From Oligoflexia bacterium (GTDB lineage Bacteria > Bdellovibrionota > Bacteriovoracia > Bacteriovoracales > Bacteriovoracaceae), in assembly GCA_015231955.1 (NCBI GenBank), contig JADGAN010000035.1, positions 1 through 58,319 of the forward strand: DNA of 58,319 bases, read 5' to 3'. This document shows, piece by piece, positions 24,474 to 34,164 of the stretch. Made by a program: the position numbers and the translations under genes. The notes beneath the pieces were generated by a model. It had not been told where the DNA came from. It ran no database searches and saw nothing but the letters and a program-made list of their open reading frames with translations. Position 1 is the stretch's first letter, and each line of letters begins with the position of its first letter.

Positions 24474-26894
24474 TTATTGTAGACCTTTAATGTACTCTAT
24501 AATTGCTTGGTATTGGCCATCAGCATTTAACCCGGCCTCTTCCAAAACTTTATGGGCCTGGCCACTTCCAAGATAGTGCCCCTTCTTAAAACTGTAAATC
24601 GAGTGTTCACGTCCATAGGGTGAAGTGATCCAGCGATACATAGTTGCCATCGTAAACTCAGTAATACCCATTGCCTCATTTGCATGTTTTGCAGGAAAAT
24701 TTTCCTCTTGTTCCTTCAGAGAGAGCATGTCAAAGAGATCAGCACTTGCCACATAGTAAATATTCATATTGATGCCCTCTTTATCTAATCTTGGCAATAC
24801 CTCATGAATAAAGGGTTCGGCCACGCTATTTCCCTGCAATACTACACTCCCATGATAGGTTTTTACACTGGAATCAGCTTTTCTCAAGGCATACACCCCT
24901 TTAATTGCCTTATGTGCAGGTTCAAGGCGCAAGGACTCGCGATCAATGATCGTCTCGTTCGGTCTCGAGACGTAAGGAATAATCACTGCAGGACGCGCCT
25001 TTAAGGCGGCAATCAAGAGGGGCCAAATCTCTGTTGGTTCACTGGGTGTAAAGGAAATGGCAAGGCCACGAGGGAAGTTCCCACTCATTAACTGCAGTGA
25101 TTGCGGATCAGCGTGAGTAGGCCCATCCTCACCTGTCTTCGGGCCTGCGTGTGCACAGACGATGACAAAGGGGTTGCACTCCTTTCCCGTAACGTGACGA
25201 TGGGCCTCTTGTCCAATAGCGTGCAAACGTGCAGTCACATGTTGTAAGGCCGCAATGAAAGCACCATAGGAGGTACCAACACCCAAGTGTCTGGAAAAAG
25301 CAGAAAGTCCCGACATAAATCCACCAATGGCATCTTCACAAATCCCACCCACCATCACCAGACGTGATTTAGGATTTTTTTCCGAGTTATAGTAACCCTC
25401 TGAACATCCAAGCGCCAAATTGCTTACGCTTGTAGATCCAAAAAGGTCGGCAGAGGAGCCAATAATTGCCCCTTTGCTTTTTCGGTTTAAGTAACCAAAG
25501 CAGTCAGCAAGCACTCCTCTTAACGTTGTCGATTTTCCAGGTAGCAGTTGCAACTCCTCCGGCACATTTTCGGGAGTGAGCGTATGATCGTTATAGATAA
25601 GATCGATAGCAGGAGCATCAGCACGAGGGGTTCTCTGCTTATTGTTCAAACGCTCTTTGGCGGCGATTAGCTTGCACGCAAGCACTGCAGAGAGCTCTCT
25701 CTTATTCTCTTCAAAAACTTTGCGAATCGTCAGCAAGCAATCAAAAAAGTTTTGCTCTACATTTGCAAGAGACTTGTCACCATCAAAGCGTGGGAACTGC
25801 ACCTTAAAATGCTCCTCAAATGTTCCGAGCATCTTATAAAATTCTGGCGAACAAAACTCATGGCCAGCACCATGGGCCGAACGCCCCTCGATCCCATACC
25901 TCCAACCTTTCACGGTCCGATAAACAATTGCCGTTGGTTGACGATTGCTAGGATTTTTCTTTGCAAGATGTTTGGCAAACGCCTGTGCGGCCAACACCTG
26001 GTGAAAGTCGTGGCCATTTGCAACCCAAAGCACATTCCAGTCGTGTATATAAGCTAAATCGAGAGGAGACCACTGTACATAATCCCCACTTTTGCTCCCC
26101 TCACGGCAAACACAGTTGGAGTCAATCGAGGCCTGGTTCCAATCCACATGCATGATCACATTTTTTAATTGTGCTGTGGCCGCTGCTGACATCACTTCAT
26201 GCACGCGACCAGGAGTGAGGCCCGCTTCACCCTCTACAATATGAATAAAAGGAGCACTCTCATCCCCATAATAATCGAGAGCAGCAAAGGCCATTCCCAT
26301 CGCTGTAGTGACACCCACACCAGAAGCTCCTGTTGCCAGACGAACAAAGGGTGTAATGGGAGCTGGGTGGCCATCTAAAGATTTGGAGTGGTACTTATTA
26401 AAGAGTGGTGCCTCATTGGTGGGGTTCCTTCTAAAGCCAAGCAAATCTTCCAGGCGCAGTTGCTGCTTTACTGAAGGTGGAAGCAGTTCAGGAGCTGCAA
26501 TTCGTACACACTCATTACGAAGTGCCCAAGTTGCATAAAGCCCCATGGCCTTGTGTCCGGCCGCATAGACCAGATGATCAGCATCAAGGCGCTCTGGATT
26601 TGCTAGATCGTAATCCATCGTCTGAAAGAGCAGACTATTTACAAAGTGACCAGAGGAGATACTTCCACCTGGATGCCCCGATTTTGGTACAAAGTTAAAG
26701 AGGATTCCACAAAGTGTACGATAAGCAAGATTATAAGCTTCCAAGGCGTTAACAAAAGCGTGATCACACTCGAAAGGATTACTCTTTAAAATCGTCTCTA
26801 TGTCGTAGTATTGCCCCCGGCGCTCAGCAACTTTAAAAGGAGTTGACTCAAAATGGTCATTAGCAAAATGACAGGAGCACGATGAATCTGGCAT
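24474..26894 (-). CDS. Transketolase-like thiamine diphosphate enzyme
   Basis: This 806-residue protein carries the transketolase N-terminal domain: SGHPGGSISSG, then AAGHKAMGLYATW and GASGVGVTTAMGMAFAALDY. The thiamine-diphosphate motif, normally GDG..-x-EG, reads VEGEAGLTPGRVHEVM and is followed by VIMHVDWNQAS. A pyrimidine-binding domain follows (about 430-640), with CAHAGPKTGEDGPTHADPQS, and then a C-terminal domain. It is about 140 residues longer than ordinary transketolases and the metal-binding Asp of GDG is replaced. It may be a specialised transketolase or another 2-oxo-acid or ketose enzyme. It lies 63 bases after the aminotransferase gene, probably in the same operon. Confidence 0.82.
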   Translation of the reverse strand: MPDSSCSCHFANDHFESTPFKVAERRGQYYDIETILKSNPFECDHAFVNALEAYNLAYRTLCGILFNFVPKSGHPGGSISSGHFVNSLLFQTMDYDLANPERLDADHLVYAAGHKAMGLYATWALRNECVRIAAPELLPPSVKQQLRLEDLLGFRRNPTNEAPLFNKYHSKSLDGHPAPITPFVRLATGASGVGVTTAMGMAFAALDYYGDESAPFIHIVEGEAGLTPGRVHEVMSAAATAQLKNVIMHVDWNQASIDSNCVCREGSKSGDYVQWSPLDLAYIHDWNVLWVANGHDFHQVLAAQAFAKHLAKKNPSNRQPTAIVYRTVKGWRYGIEGRSAHGAGHEFCSPEFYKMLGTFEEHFKVQFPRFDGDKSLANVEQNFFDCLLTIRKVFEENKRELSAVLACKLIAAKERLNNKQRTPRADAPAIDLIYNDHTLTPENVPEELQLLPGKSTTLRGVLADCFGYLNRKSKGAIIGSSADLFGSTSVSNLALGCSEGYYNSEKNPKSRLVMVGGICEDAIGGFMSGLSAFSRHLGVGTSYGAFIAALQHVTARLHAIGQEAHRHVTGKECNPFVIVCAHAGPKTGEDGPTHADPQSLQLMSGNFPRGLAISFTPSEPTEIWPLLIAALKARPAVIIPYVSRPNETIIDRESLRLEPAHKAIKGVYALRKADSSVKTYHGSVVLQGNSVAEPFIHEVLPRLDKEGINMNIYYVASADLFDMLSLKEQEENFPAKHANEAMGITEFTMATMYRWITSPYGREHSIYSFKKGHYLGSGQAHKVLEEAGLNADGQYQAIIEYIKGLQ

Positions 26895-26957
26895 AAATTA
26901 ATCTCCTAAAAAATCACAATGGCAATGCTACGGATAAGGGTAAAGGTAATAGAATAG

Positions 26958-28256
26958 TTAGTAGAGGTGTTTTGCCTCATCGATAAACGTTGCAAACCCA
27001 GCTCTATCTTGTGCGGCCATAGAGATACGATGGATCCCCTCTTTGATACTCTCAATGGAAGATGCAATTGAAAGACGGATGAAGTGTTTACCATCAGCAC
27101 CCACTTGGCCAAACGATTTGCGATCCATAGTCGCCACTCCATACCTATAGAGCAAAAACATTTGGAACAGTTTTGAAGGAAAGGTTTTCGCACGAATATC
27201 ACCTGGCAGTTTATCCATTACCTCTAGCATGCCAATATTTCTACACGCTCCTTCAATATTTGGAAAGAGGTAAAATGCCCCTTGAGGCATCGCGCAGGTT
27301 ATTCCTGGAATTGCATTGAGCGCAGGAACTGCGTAGTCACGTCGCTCTTGGAATTTTGTTACCATTGTACGAATGGAGGCCTCACTGCTTGGACTCTCAT
27401 AAGCTTCACGCCCGGCCTCTTGAATAAAGGGAGGCACACAAGAGACAATATTAATATTGAGATTTTTAAACACCTCGGCTTCGACCTTGGTCGGGAGAGC
27501 TGCAAATCCTAGACGCCATCCTGTCATTGCATAGGTTTTAGAGTGACCACTGCAAATCAAAGTGCGCTCTTGCATACCCGGATAGGAAGCAATACTCTTA
27601 TGTTTTAGTCCATCAAAAAGCACGTGCTCGTAAATCTCATCGGAGTAAATTCTCACCGCAGGAGAGCACTTGCGACGAATGACTTCTGCAATTCCCTCTA
27701 AATCCCCAGCTGTTAGCACACTCCCCGTTGGATTTGATGGTGAGTTGATAAAGATCATTTTTGTTTTGGGTGTGATTAACTTTTCCAAATCGTCAGCAGT
27801 AAAGCGAAAATCCCGCTTCTCTTCAAGATGCAACGGCACGGCCTTAGCACCAAAAAAGCTCACCCACGACTCATAAATTGGAAAGCCCGGACTTGGGTAA
27901 ATCACCTCATCACCCTCATTCACATAGGCGATCATCGCATAGGAGATGGTTGGTTTTGCACCAATGGTCACCACTACTTGCTCGGGATCCACTGTGATCC
28001 CACGAGTTTGAGAAAGTTGCTCCGCAACTGCTTCTCTTAGAGGCAAAATACCAGCAGGATGACAGTAGTGAGTATTGCCCTTTTGCATTTGCTCCACTCC
28101 TACACGGGCAATGTGGGCAGGAGTATCGAAATCTGGTTCGCCAATATTCAGGCGAATCACATCGATCCCTAAAGAGAGGCACTCTTGAATGTTCTCTACA
28201 ATTTTAAATGCATTCTCGCTTCCAAGCGCTTTTAACCTAACTGCAAAAAGATTCAT
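26958..28256 (-). CDS. PLP-dependent aminotransferase, aspartate/aromatic type
   Basis: This 432-residue fold-type I aminotransferase shows VIRLNIGEPDFDTPAHI, FINSPSNPTGSVL (cofactor-binding Asn), IYSDEIYEHVLFD (Asp and Tyr) and the Schiff-base Lys in CSGHSKTYAMTGWRLGF. GDIRAKTFPSKLFQ and an insertion near 365-400 lengthen it slightly. ATG 28256 was chosen: AGAGGAG lies 7 bases upstream, and the longer frame overlaps the papain gene. It is 25 bases after the protease gene, in a chain of protease, aminotransferase and transketolase-like enzyme that could use peptide-derived amino acids. Confidence 0.9.
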   Translation of the reverse strand: MNLFAVRLKALGSENAFKIVENIQECLSLGIDVIRLNIGEPDFDTPAHIARVGVEQMQKGNTHYCHPAGILPLREAVAEQLSQTRGITVDPEQVVVTIGAKPTISYAMIAYVNEGDEVIYPSPGFPIYESWVSFFGAKAVPLHLEEKRDFRFTADDLEKLITPKTKMIFINSPSNPTGSVLTAGDLEGIAEVIRRKCSPAVRIYSDEIYEHVLFDGLKHKSIASYPGMQERTLICSGHSKTYAMTGWRLGFAALPTKVEAEVFKNLNINIVSCVPPFIQEAGREAYESPSSEASIRTMVTKFQERRDYAVPALNAIPGITCAMPQGAFYLFPNIEGACRNIGMLEVMDKLPGDIRAKTFPSKLFQMFLLYRYGVATMDRKSFGQVGADGKHFIRLSIASSIESIKEGIHRISMAAQDRAGFATFIDEAKHLY

Positions 28257-28281
28257 TGAGAAACTCCTCTTTTTTACAATT

Positions 28282-29703
28282 TTACAATAGCACCCTCCAT
28301 GGGTGGTACACTCGATGAAGTAATTTCCAGCCATCAATATCGTTGTGATAGTATGCAGAAATTCTCAAGAATAACTCTTTGCCTTTAAGCAACTTGGTCT
28401 CTAAGGCGCGATAGGGAACCATATTCAGGGCGGGAGGATCAATTTCGACATCGATACTCTCCTCTAAATCGCTAAAGTGACGATAGTAAGTGCCACGCAG
28501 ATTGTTTCCAAACTCCTCTACATATTGTTTTGGAACAGTTATCATTTGTGAATTATCATCACCAATTGCCCTACTCTCTGGCGTTCCCGGTTTCTTATAA
28601 ACACCATAGGTGCTCACATAAAAAACTGAGTTTTGCATCTTTTTTAACTTGCCCTCAAGATTTACCGTCACCTTTTGTCCCGATAAAGGTTCAGTTCCCT
28701 CCTTCCAATCATCGTCTACGACAACTTTTACCTCATCTATCTCCGTAGACGGAACAAAGTCGGGATGATCAGGGAGGCGTATTCGTGACTTTAGATGGCC
28801 AACAACAGGATTGCTTTGTGAATAGCTATCAACATACTCGAAAGGAAGTGTTCCATACCCGTTTTTTCCCCAATCACCTCCCCAACTATTTTTAAAAAGA
28901 AATTGTTGATTCTGTAAGTTGTACCCAATCAATAAGATAGAGTGGCCTCCACACTTATCAGGATTTTGTTTGCAATCCCGTCGTAGTTGCTCATTGTAGG
29001 TGGCGTGACCACTCTCCGCATTCCAACCATCTTGGTGCAATGGAAGATTGATAAGCACCGACTGCTTCTCCTTTGCTAGCGTCTGAACAATAGCATTGCT
29101 ACTATTACGAATTGTTCCAAGCTGCAGACTCTTTGCACTCACTAAGCGATCCTCCAAATTCACAGAGCGTACAGGCGCAGTGTGGGAATAACAATAGCGA
29201 GGAGTATTAGGCTTATCCTCCTTATAGTTTTCACACGGCATCCCTTTATGAAACCAAGAGCCTTGATAAGGCATGTCTCGTTCCAATAAAAAACCGTGAG
29301 ACTGATAGGCCTGTAAATTGGAAAGCGCAAAAGAACCATCGCTAGTGGGCGAATGACTTAATATCGCCTTGGTGTAGTAAATCAAATACTCCTCAGAAAT
29401 ATTAACCTCTGCTCCTTGATATTTTTTTATCACCGACTCTAAAAGCGCCGTACTCGAAAAATAGGCACAGGCCCCGCGCTCACTTTGATTTTTCACCACA
29501 CTCTGCTGATCTTTTAAATCCATCGCATTTGGCAAATTGGCCTTAACCACTCCTTCCACTCCCGTACGAGGCGCACGATCAACAAAAGGGGCCAAACGAT
29601 ACACACGTCCCTTGAAAATGTAGCTACCATCTGCGTAGGCATCTTCTACCACGATTCCCATCGTCATCAAAAGTGCAACCAGCAACCACGCTCTTCTAAA
29701 CAT
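28282..29703 (-). CDS. Papain-family (C1A) cysteine protease, secreted
   Basis: This 473-residue protein has a signal peptide (AWLLVALLMTMGIVVEDAYA). The catalytic set is intact: Q73 (oxyanion), C79 in SERGACAYFSS, H254 in CGGHSILLIGY and N272 in FKNSWGGDWGKNGYG. There is no long inhibitory propeptide. About 170 residues follow the protease domain and look beta-rich, possibly a binding or surface domain. It should degrade proteins in the periplasm or outside the cell. GAGGAGG precedes the ATG. It is the first gene of a run with the aminotransferase and transketolase-like genes. Confidence 0.9.
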   Translation of the reverse strand: MFRRAWLLVALLMTMGIVVEDAYADGSYIFKGRVYRLAPFVDRAPRTGVEGVVKANLPNAMDLKDQQSVVKNQSERGACAYFSSTALLESVIKKYQGAEVNISEEYLIYYTKAILSHSPTSDGSFALSNLQAYQSHGFLLERDMPYQGSWFHKGMPCENYKEDKPNTPRYCYSHTAPVRSVNLEDRLVSAKSLQLGTIRNSSNAIVQTLAKEKQSVLINLPLHQDGWNAESGHATYNEQLRRDCKQNPDKCGGHSILLIGYNLQNQQFLFKNSWGGDWGKNGYGTLPFEYVDSYSQSNPVVGHLKSRIRLPDHPDFVPSTEIDEVKVVVDDDWKEGTEPLSGQKVTVNLEGKLKKMQNSVFYVSTYGVYKKPGTPESRAIGDDNSQMITVPKQYVEEFGNNLRGTYYRHFSDLEESIDVEIDPPALNMVPYRALETKLLKGKELFLRISAYYHNDIDGWKLLHRVYHPWRVLL

Positions 29704-29804
29704 AAATAACCCTCCTCTTAACTCTTATGAGCGGCCTTGTAAAAAGACGCCGACGACCTTTATACACCGATTTTGTACTTTTGAATGCACTTTTTTAAGC
29801 AAGA

Positions 29805-30824
29805 TTATTTGCGCGAAATGTCTTTCAGAAGATCCAAGAATTGCTTTTGATAGTAGGAGGAGTTTTCATGGCCGTACATTGCATTGATGTGTGCACCGCC
29901 CGGAATAATCCATTGCCACTTCTGCAACTGCTGTTGACTCGTGAGTGTAAACAAATCCCTCTTTTCTCCATGTTTTTCCGTTTTTTCTGTTTTTTCCATT
30001 CCCGTCATTGCTAAATTGAAAATCTCCTCTCCAAATTTTTTAGGAACAATGTGATCAGCGTCTCCATGGATCACTAAGAGTGGGCGATCAAATTTAGGAA
30101 GAAAAGATTTTGATTCCATTTCATCTGAAATCAAGAGATAAGCGAGTGGAGAAATTAAAAAAGTAAGCCAGGTGGAAGCAAGTTTATCAAAGGCCAAACT
30201 TTGATAGGAAGAAAAAGTGGAATCCATCACCACCAAATTCACCCCCTCTAGTTCTGGATAATCGGCGAGTGCTCGCATCGCTACAACACCACCCAGACTT
30301 TGACCGTATACTACAAAGATACTCTCTTCTTTACTTAATGTCGGTTTTCCAAGCAGTGGCGCGCTCTTCTTCACAACACCACTCTTACTCTCGTAAATCA
30401 TATCCTCTTTCTTAAAAAGATTGTGTCCATACTCTAGCGCTGCTAAGGCATCCAGATGCAGACCTCGTGGCGTAGGGCCAGATGGCCCCTCTTCCGATTG
30501 CCCATAGCCTCGGTAATCAAAAATAAACAAAGTGTATCCATGCTGGACAATCCAAGCGAGCGAAATAAAGTGGGATGAGATATTCTGTGCATTTCCATGA
30601 AAGTGTGTGATCAACCCCTTGTAGCGCTCTCCCTTCTCCACTACCGCGGGAAAAACCCATCCATGCAGCTTGGTCTGATTATCCTTGGAGAGAAAAGAGA
30701 CATCATAATAGCTAAGTCCCATCTTTTCGGGACCATAAAATTGCTGCTTCTCCGGTTGATAAAACACAGAAGTACAAGAACTCAAAACAAGTATAAAAAG
30801 CAAAAAGCTAATCAAACGATTCAT
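29805..30824 (-). CDS. Lipoprotein alpha/beta hydrolase (BEM46/ABHD13-like)
   Basis: This 339-residue protein has the lipobox LVLSSC (Cys17). The fold motifs are complete: HFHGNAQNISSH (oxyanion region), FDYRGYGQSE, the nucleophile elbow VYGQSLGG with S176, VIHGDADHIVP (acid) and PGGAHINAM (His). Length and motif order match the ABHD13/BEM46 type. The substrate is unknown; lipid or peptide esters are likely. A short Glu/Lys/Thr repeat (EKTEKTEKHGEK) lies before the last motif. It is predicted to be membrane-anchored and periplasmic. Confidence 0.88.
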   Translation of the reverse strand: MNRLISFLLFILVLSSCTSVFYQPEKQQFYGPEKMGLSYYDVSFLSKDNQTKLHGWVFPAVVEKGERYKGLITHFHGNAQNISSHFISLAWIVQHGYTLFIFDYRGYGQSEEGPSGPTPRGLHLDALAALEYGHNLFKKEDMIYESKSGVVKKSAPLLGKPTLSKEESIFVVYGQSLGGVVAMRALADYPELEGVNLVVMDSTFSSYQSLAFDKLASTWLTFLISPLAYLLISDEMESKSFLPKFDRPLLVIHGDADHIVPKKFGEEIFNLAMTGMEKTEKTEKHGEKRDLFTLTSQQQLQKWQWIIPGGAHINAMYGHENSSYYQKQFLDLLKDISRK

Positions 30825-30859
30825 CTCTTCTCTATCCTGAAAGTTATTGGTTGCTACTT

Positions 30860-31771
30860 TTAAAACTGATAGGCCAAATTGAGTGAATGTGCAAGCGAAA
30901 GTGAACGTTGCCTAAAATAGTAGTTGCGCTTGCGATCATAAACTACCATGTTTTGATAGTAGAACTCCCAAGGAGATCTCTCTTGCATAAAAGGCCATGC
31001 ATAAATCAAGCAATTACTGAGTTCATGATTATCGGTAGCAAAATCTCCATTTTTTAAATTTTTGAGTAAGCTAATCTCTAGACGCTCCTGCAGCTTGTGC
31101 CCATTTTTAAATCGATAAGTCCACTCTCCAAAAAAGCGACTTCTCCAATACTCATAACTCTTCTTCTCTTGCAGATTACGATTTACGTTAAGGAACTCAT
31201 AAATGGGAACATACCCAAAAGCTAATTTTCCTGGGAGATAATGGTATTCAAATCCTATAAAACTAATCAAGAGCCTTTGATTTATTTTAGCATTATCAGA
31301 GCGGTTCATCTGCTCTACTTCCAACAAACTAAAATACTCCACCTGCTTAAACATTTTCCCCGTATGTACCGATACTCCAGCACGATGATGAGTTAGTGAT
31401 TTCTCACTAGAAGCGGCAGCACTCTTCCACCGCTTGTACTTAAGCTCATAAAAAGCTTGCAAATTGTACTTGTATCTTTCTATAAAAGGATACCCTCCAT
31501 AATCAACACCCAGATTATAATTTTGGTATCCGTCTCCGCTATTCCACTCTAGTGCTCCCAGATGCAGGCGCAAATCTCTACGTTTTTCCTCTTCTGCTTT
31601 GATCGCTGTCTTAATCTTAGGAAGGGCAACCTCACTTCTTTTAAAATATTCGCGAAGTGCACGCCCAGTTGCCGATTCATGAGCATCCTCACTGGCACTA
31701 ACATAAGCAGAAGCAGCAAAAAAACAAATTCCTGCACTCAACAATGATGACACCAAAATAAAATATTTCAT
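30860..31771 (-). CDS. Outer-membrane barrel-like protein, leaderless mRNA
   Basis: This 303-residue protein has a signal peptide (MKYFILVSSLLSAGICFFAASAYVSA) and a C-terminal half made of alternating aromatic/polar beta-strands (SFIGFEYHYLPGKLAFGYVP, FFGEWTYRF, LSLAHSLNLAYQF). The final Phe marks an outer-membrane barrel. It looks like DUF481- or DUF2490-type barrels but is unassigned. No ribosome binding site precedes the ATG, and a -10-like TAAAAT ends 7 bases before it, so the mRNA may have no leader. It is divergent from the gene at 31830 across only 58 bases. Confidence 0.75.
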   Translation of the reverse strand: MKYFILVSSLLSAGICFFAASAYVSASEDAHESATGRALREYFKRSEVALPKIKTAIKAEEEKRRDLRLHLGALEWNSGDGYQNYNLGVDYGGYPFIERYKYNLQAFYELKYKRWKSAAASSEKSLTHHRAGVSVHTGKMFKQVEYFSLLEVEQMNRSDNAKINQRLLISFIGFEYHYLPGKLAFGYVPIYEFLNVNRNLQEKKSYEYWRSRFFGEWTYRFKNGHKLQERLEISLLKNLKNGDFATDNHELSNCLIYAWPFMQERSPWEFYYQNMVVYDRKRNYYFRQRSLSLAHSLNLAYQF

Positions 31772-31778
31772 AAAAATA

Positions 31779-31823
31779 ATTTTAACTTTAATTCCCCAAC
31801 AAGCAATACGATTATGCTATACT
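31779..31823. promoter_or_regulatory. Back-to-back promoters of two leaderless outer-membrane genes
   Basis: Minus strand: TTGCTT, 16 bases, TAAAAT (31784-31779), then 7 bases to ATG 31771. Plus strand: extended -10 TGCTATACT (31815-31823), then 6 bases to GTG 31830. With these distances transcription should start at or next to each start codon. Neither gene has an SD sequence. Confidence 0.6.
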
Positions 31824-31829
31824 GATTTT

Positions 31830-32987
31830 GTGTTAAAGATAGTCCCCTTGGCCCTTCTCTTTCTGATCATCACTAATCCACTCTTTGCTAAAGAGAGCAA
31901 CTTCATCTACTCCATCCGCCAAGAGTATTTGAGCACACGTGCAATGGGCATGGGCAACGCTTACACTGCTGTTGTGGAAAATAGTGAGGCCCTCTACTTT
32001 AATCCTGCAGCACTCTCCCTACTACAAAGCACCTCTCCTGAATTTATTTTTACCTTTGGCCAAGTGGCCTCCACCGTGGGGGATAACTTTTTTAAAAAAC
32101 TTTATGATGATATCTCCACCTCTTCTAAAAAAGGCAGTAGCAGCGATCGCACCTCCACCTTGGCAAATCTCATTGAAAGCAAGTATGGGAAAAGTTACTC
32201 TGCACGACTCCACACCCTCTCCGCCCTCTATGGACGTAAAGGTTTTGCCATGGGATTTATTCCCATTGATCTAACAGCAAACCTCTTTGTGCATCAGCAA
32301 ATCGGCCCTACCATTATTCTTAATGCCTATGAAGACTCTAGCATCACTCTCGGGTATGGTGTAAAACTCAGCAATGCACTGGCGATCGGAGTAAGCGCCA
32401 AATCCCTCTATCGCATCTACTACTACAAAAATCTTCCCGCCATTGAACTTGCCAATAACAGCACCAGCTTTCATCGCTCGCAAGCGCAAGAGGGTGTGGC
32501 CTTCGATGCTGATCTAGCTCTTCTCTACACACTCCCATCTTACCCTGTCTCTCTTGGAGTCCACTGCAAAAATCTTTTGGATCAAGGGCCAAAATACGAT
32601 CCCAATATCATCAATAGCAATAGCAACGCAGGCATGCCTCCCAAACTTGCACGAAGAGTTGATTTTGGAATGAAAGCAGAGTTTGCAAAAATTTGGAAAG
32701 CGCGCTTACGCCCCCTACTCTCTGCCGATATACGAGATAGCTTTCACCCCAACTGGAGCTTACGTAAAGGCATTCACCTCGGATCAGAATTAAGTTATGC
32801 GCACCCTAGCTATCCCTTAGCACTAGCACTGCGAACAGGACTTGGCCAACTCTACTTAAGCTACGGTTTTTCGCTGAAACTTTTTTGGTTCACACTGGAG
32901 TATGCTCGTTACGGGGAAGAGGTGGGCACACGAGGTACCCACCAACAAAATCGCACCGACATGTTAAGAGTTGCGCTTATTTTCTAG
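31830..32987 (+). CDS. Outer-membrane protein of FadL/PorV-like type
   Basis: This 385-residue protein has a signal peptide (MLKIVPLALLFLIITNPLFA) followed by STRAMGMGNAYTAVVENSEALYFNPAAL, typical of FadL/PorV/UPF0164-like barrels. Beta-strands follow and the C-terminus is LRVALIF with terminal Phe. Members of this group import hydrophobic compounds or serve in secretion. GTG is the only start that leaves a signal peptide, since there is no in-frame alternative upstream. Its 3' end overlaps the convergent transglutaminase-like gene by 11 bases. Confidence 0.82.
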   Translation: MLKIVPLALLFLIITNPLFAKESNFIYSIRQEYLSTRAMGMGNAYTAVVENSEALYFNPAALSLLQSTSPEFIFTFGQVASTVGDNFFKKLYDDISTSSKKGSSSDRTSTLANLIESKYGKSYSARLHTLSALYGRKGFAMGFIPIDLTANLFVHQQIGPTIILNAYEDSSITLGYGVKLSNALAIGVSAKSLYRIYYYKNLPAIELANNSTSFHRSQAQEGVAFDADLALLYTLPSYPVSLGVHCKNLLDQGPKYDPNIINSNSNAGMPPKLARRVDFGMKAEFAKIWKARLRPLLSADIRDSFHPNWSLRKGIHLGSELSYAHPSYPLALALRTGLGQLYLSYGFSLKLFWFTLEYARYGEEVGTRGTHQQNRTDMLRVALIF

Positions 32988-34164
32988 ACTTCGTTGGAAC
33001 TGCTCGCTTACCAGTCGACATCTCATAGAGTTCTTTAATACTTTTTCCCTCTTCACCAAAATCCTCTCCGGCCGAAAGCCAGATGAAATCGGGATGCTCA
33101 ATCTTAAGCCAACGTCCACCAATAATCTTACTATCTGCATCGAGTTCTAGCACATACTTATAAACCACATGCTTACGAATAATCGGATTTTCAGCAGCAC
33201 CTTTGGGTTCATTTTGAGCGGCCACTTGCGGATCAGCATGCATATCCTCATCCATAAGTTCACTGGTATAAGTAACATCGTTTTCAATAACTAGTTCCTT
33301 TGCCGTTTTCTTGGAACTAAGTTTTCTAGTTGGCGCTTGCTCCTTTACGCTTACAATCTTATAGCCTTCAATCGGTTGATTCCAAACTTGAGAACCTGGA
33401 TCGCGATCCATCACAAAACCTTTATCCATCCGACCAATCATGTTGGTAAGAACCACGTGAAAGGCCCCAGCATTCACATCGTTTGGTGAAGTGTCCTTAC
33501 TCTCTTTCAGATCACTCTCCCTCACACTTCGCCCACTACGTCCGCCCACCTGGCAAGCATCTCCTGAATGCTCCGTTTCCCACTTGGAAAGTAAGGCCTT
33601 GATGTCGGATGAACCAAAAGGAATTTCAATCCCATCGCGATTACACACTGTGATCGGTTGTGGTTCATCATAACGAATCGCCGCCGGTGCCCACCCATGG
33701 CAAATTCCTGTCCACGAAGGGGCGAAAAAGGCCATGCGTGTGCGCTTGCTCTCTTTATTGTAATTGCTCCAATGCTTATAATCGCAATTATAAACATCTA
33801 ACTTCTCTGCTGGAGAAAGGTGAGAGATGTCGGTCTTAGACATCTGTTTTAGATCTTTTAGAGAAAACTCCTCATTTACACTATTAAAACCGAGAGCATT
33901 TTTCCCTTTATACTCAACCTCTCCTTGCCACCTCCAGTTAATCCCATGCAAGCGCGTAGGCCAATAAGTATCTGCCCATGGTTTTTTGGAAAGATGCCCT
34001 TCCTTGGGCAATTTATGAATATCATAAACCAGCGATCCTTCGCCTAAGATCTTTTCCATTTGTGCTGGATCATTGGTGAGATTCCATCCACACGCTACCA
34101 CTTCCCCAGCTCCAATAAGTAACAGAGTCAACAATGCACTCTTTGTGATCTTAGACATCATCAT
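32977..34164 (-). CDS. Exported transglutaminase-like protein
   Basis: This 395-residue exported protein (signal peptide to about residue 24, ending EVVAC) has what looks like a Cys-His-Asp triad: C155 in GICHGWAPAAI, H236 in NAGAFHVVLTN and D253/D255 in VMDRDPGSQVWNQP. This arrangement resembles the oomycete/bacterial transglutaminase-elicitor family (GP42 type), which crosslinks glutamine and lysine side chains. The family call is from memory of motifs and is tentative. Several Cys suggest disulfides. A target on prey or host surfaces, or in its own envelope, is possible. Confidence 0.65.
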   Translation of the reverse strand: MMMSKITKSALLTLLLIGAGEVVACGWNLTNDPAQMEKILGEGSLVYDIHKLPKEGHLSKKPWADTYWPTRLHGINWRWQGEVEYKGKNALGFNSVNEEFSLKDLKQMSKTDISHLSPAEKLDVYNCDYKHWSNYNKESKRTRMAFFAPSWTGICHGWAPAAIRYDEPQPITVCNRDGIEIPFGSSDIKALLSKWETEHSGDACQVGGRSGRSVRESDLKESKDTSPNDVNAGAFHVVLTNMIGRMDKGFVMDRDPGSQVWNQPIEGYKIVSVKEQAPTRKLSSKKTAKELVIENDVTYTSELMDEDMHADPQVAAQNEPKGAAENPIIRKHVVYKYVLELDADSKIIGGRWLKIEHPDFIWLSAGEDFGEEGKSIKELYEMSTGKRAVPTKSRK

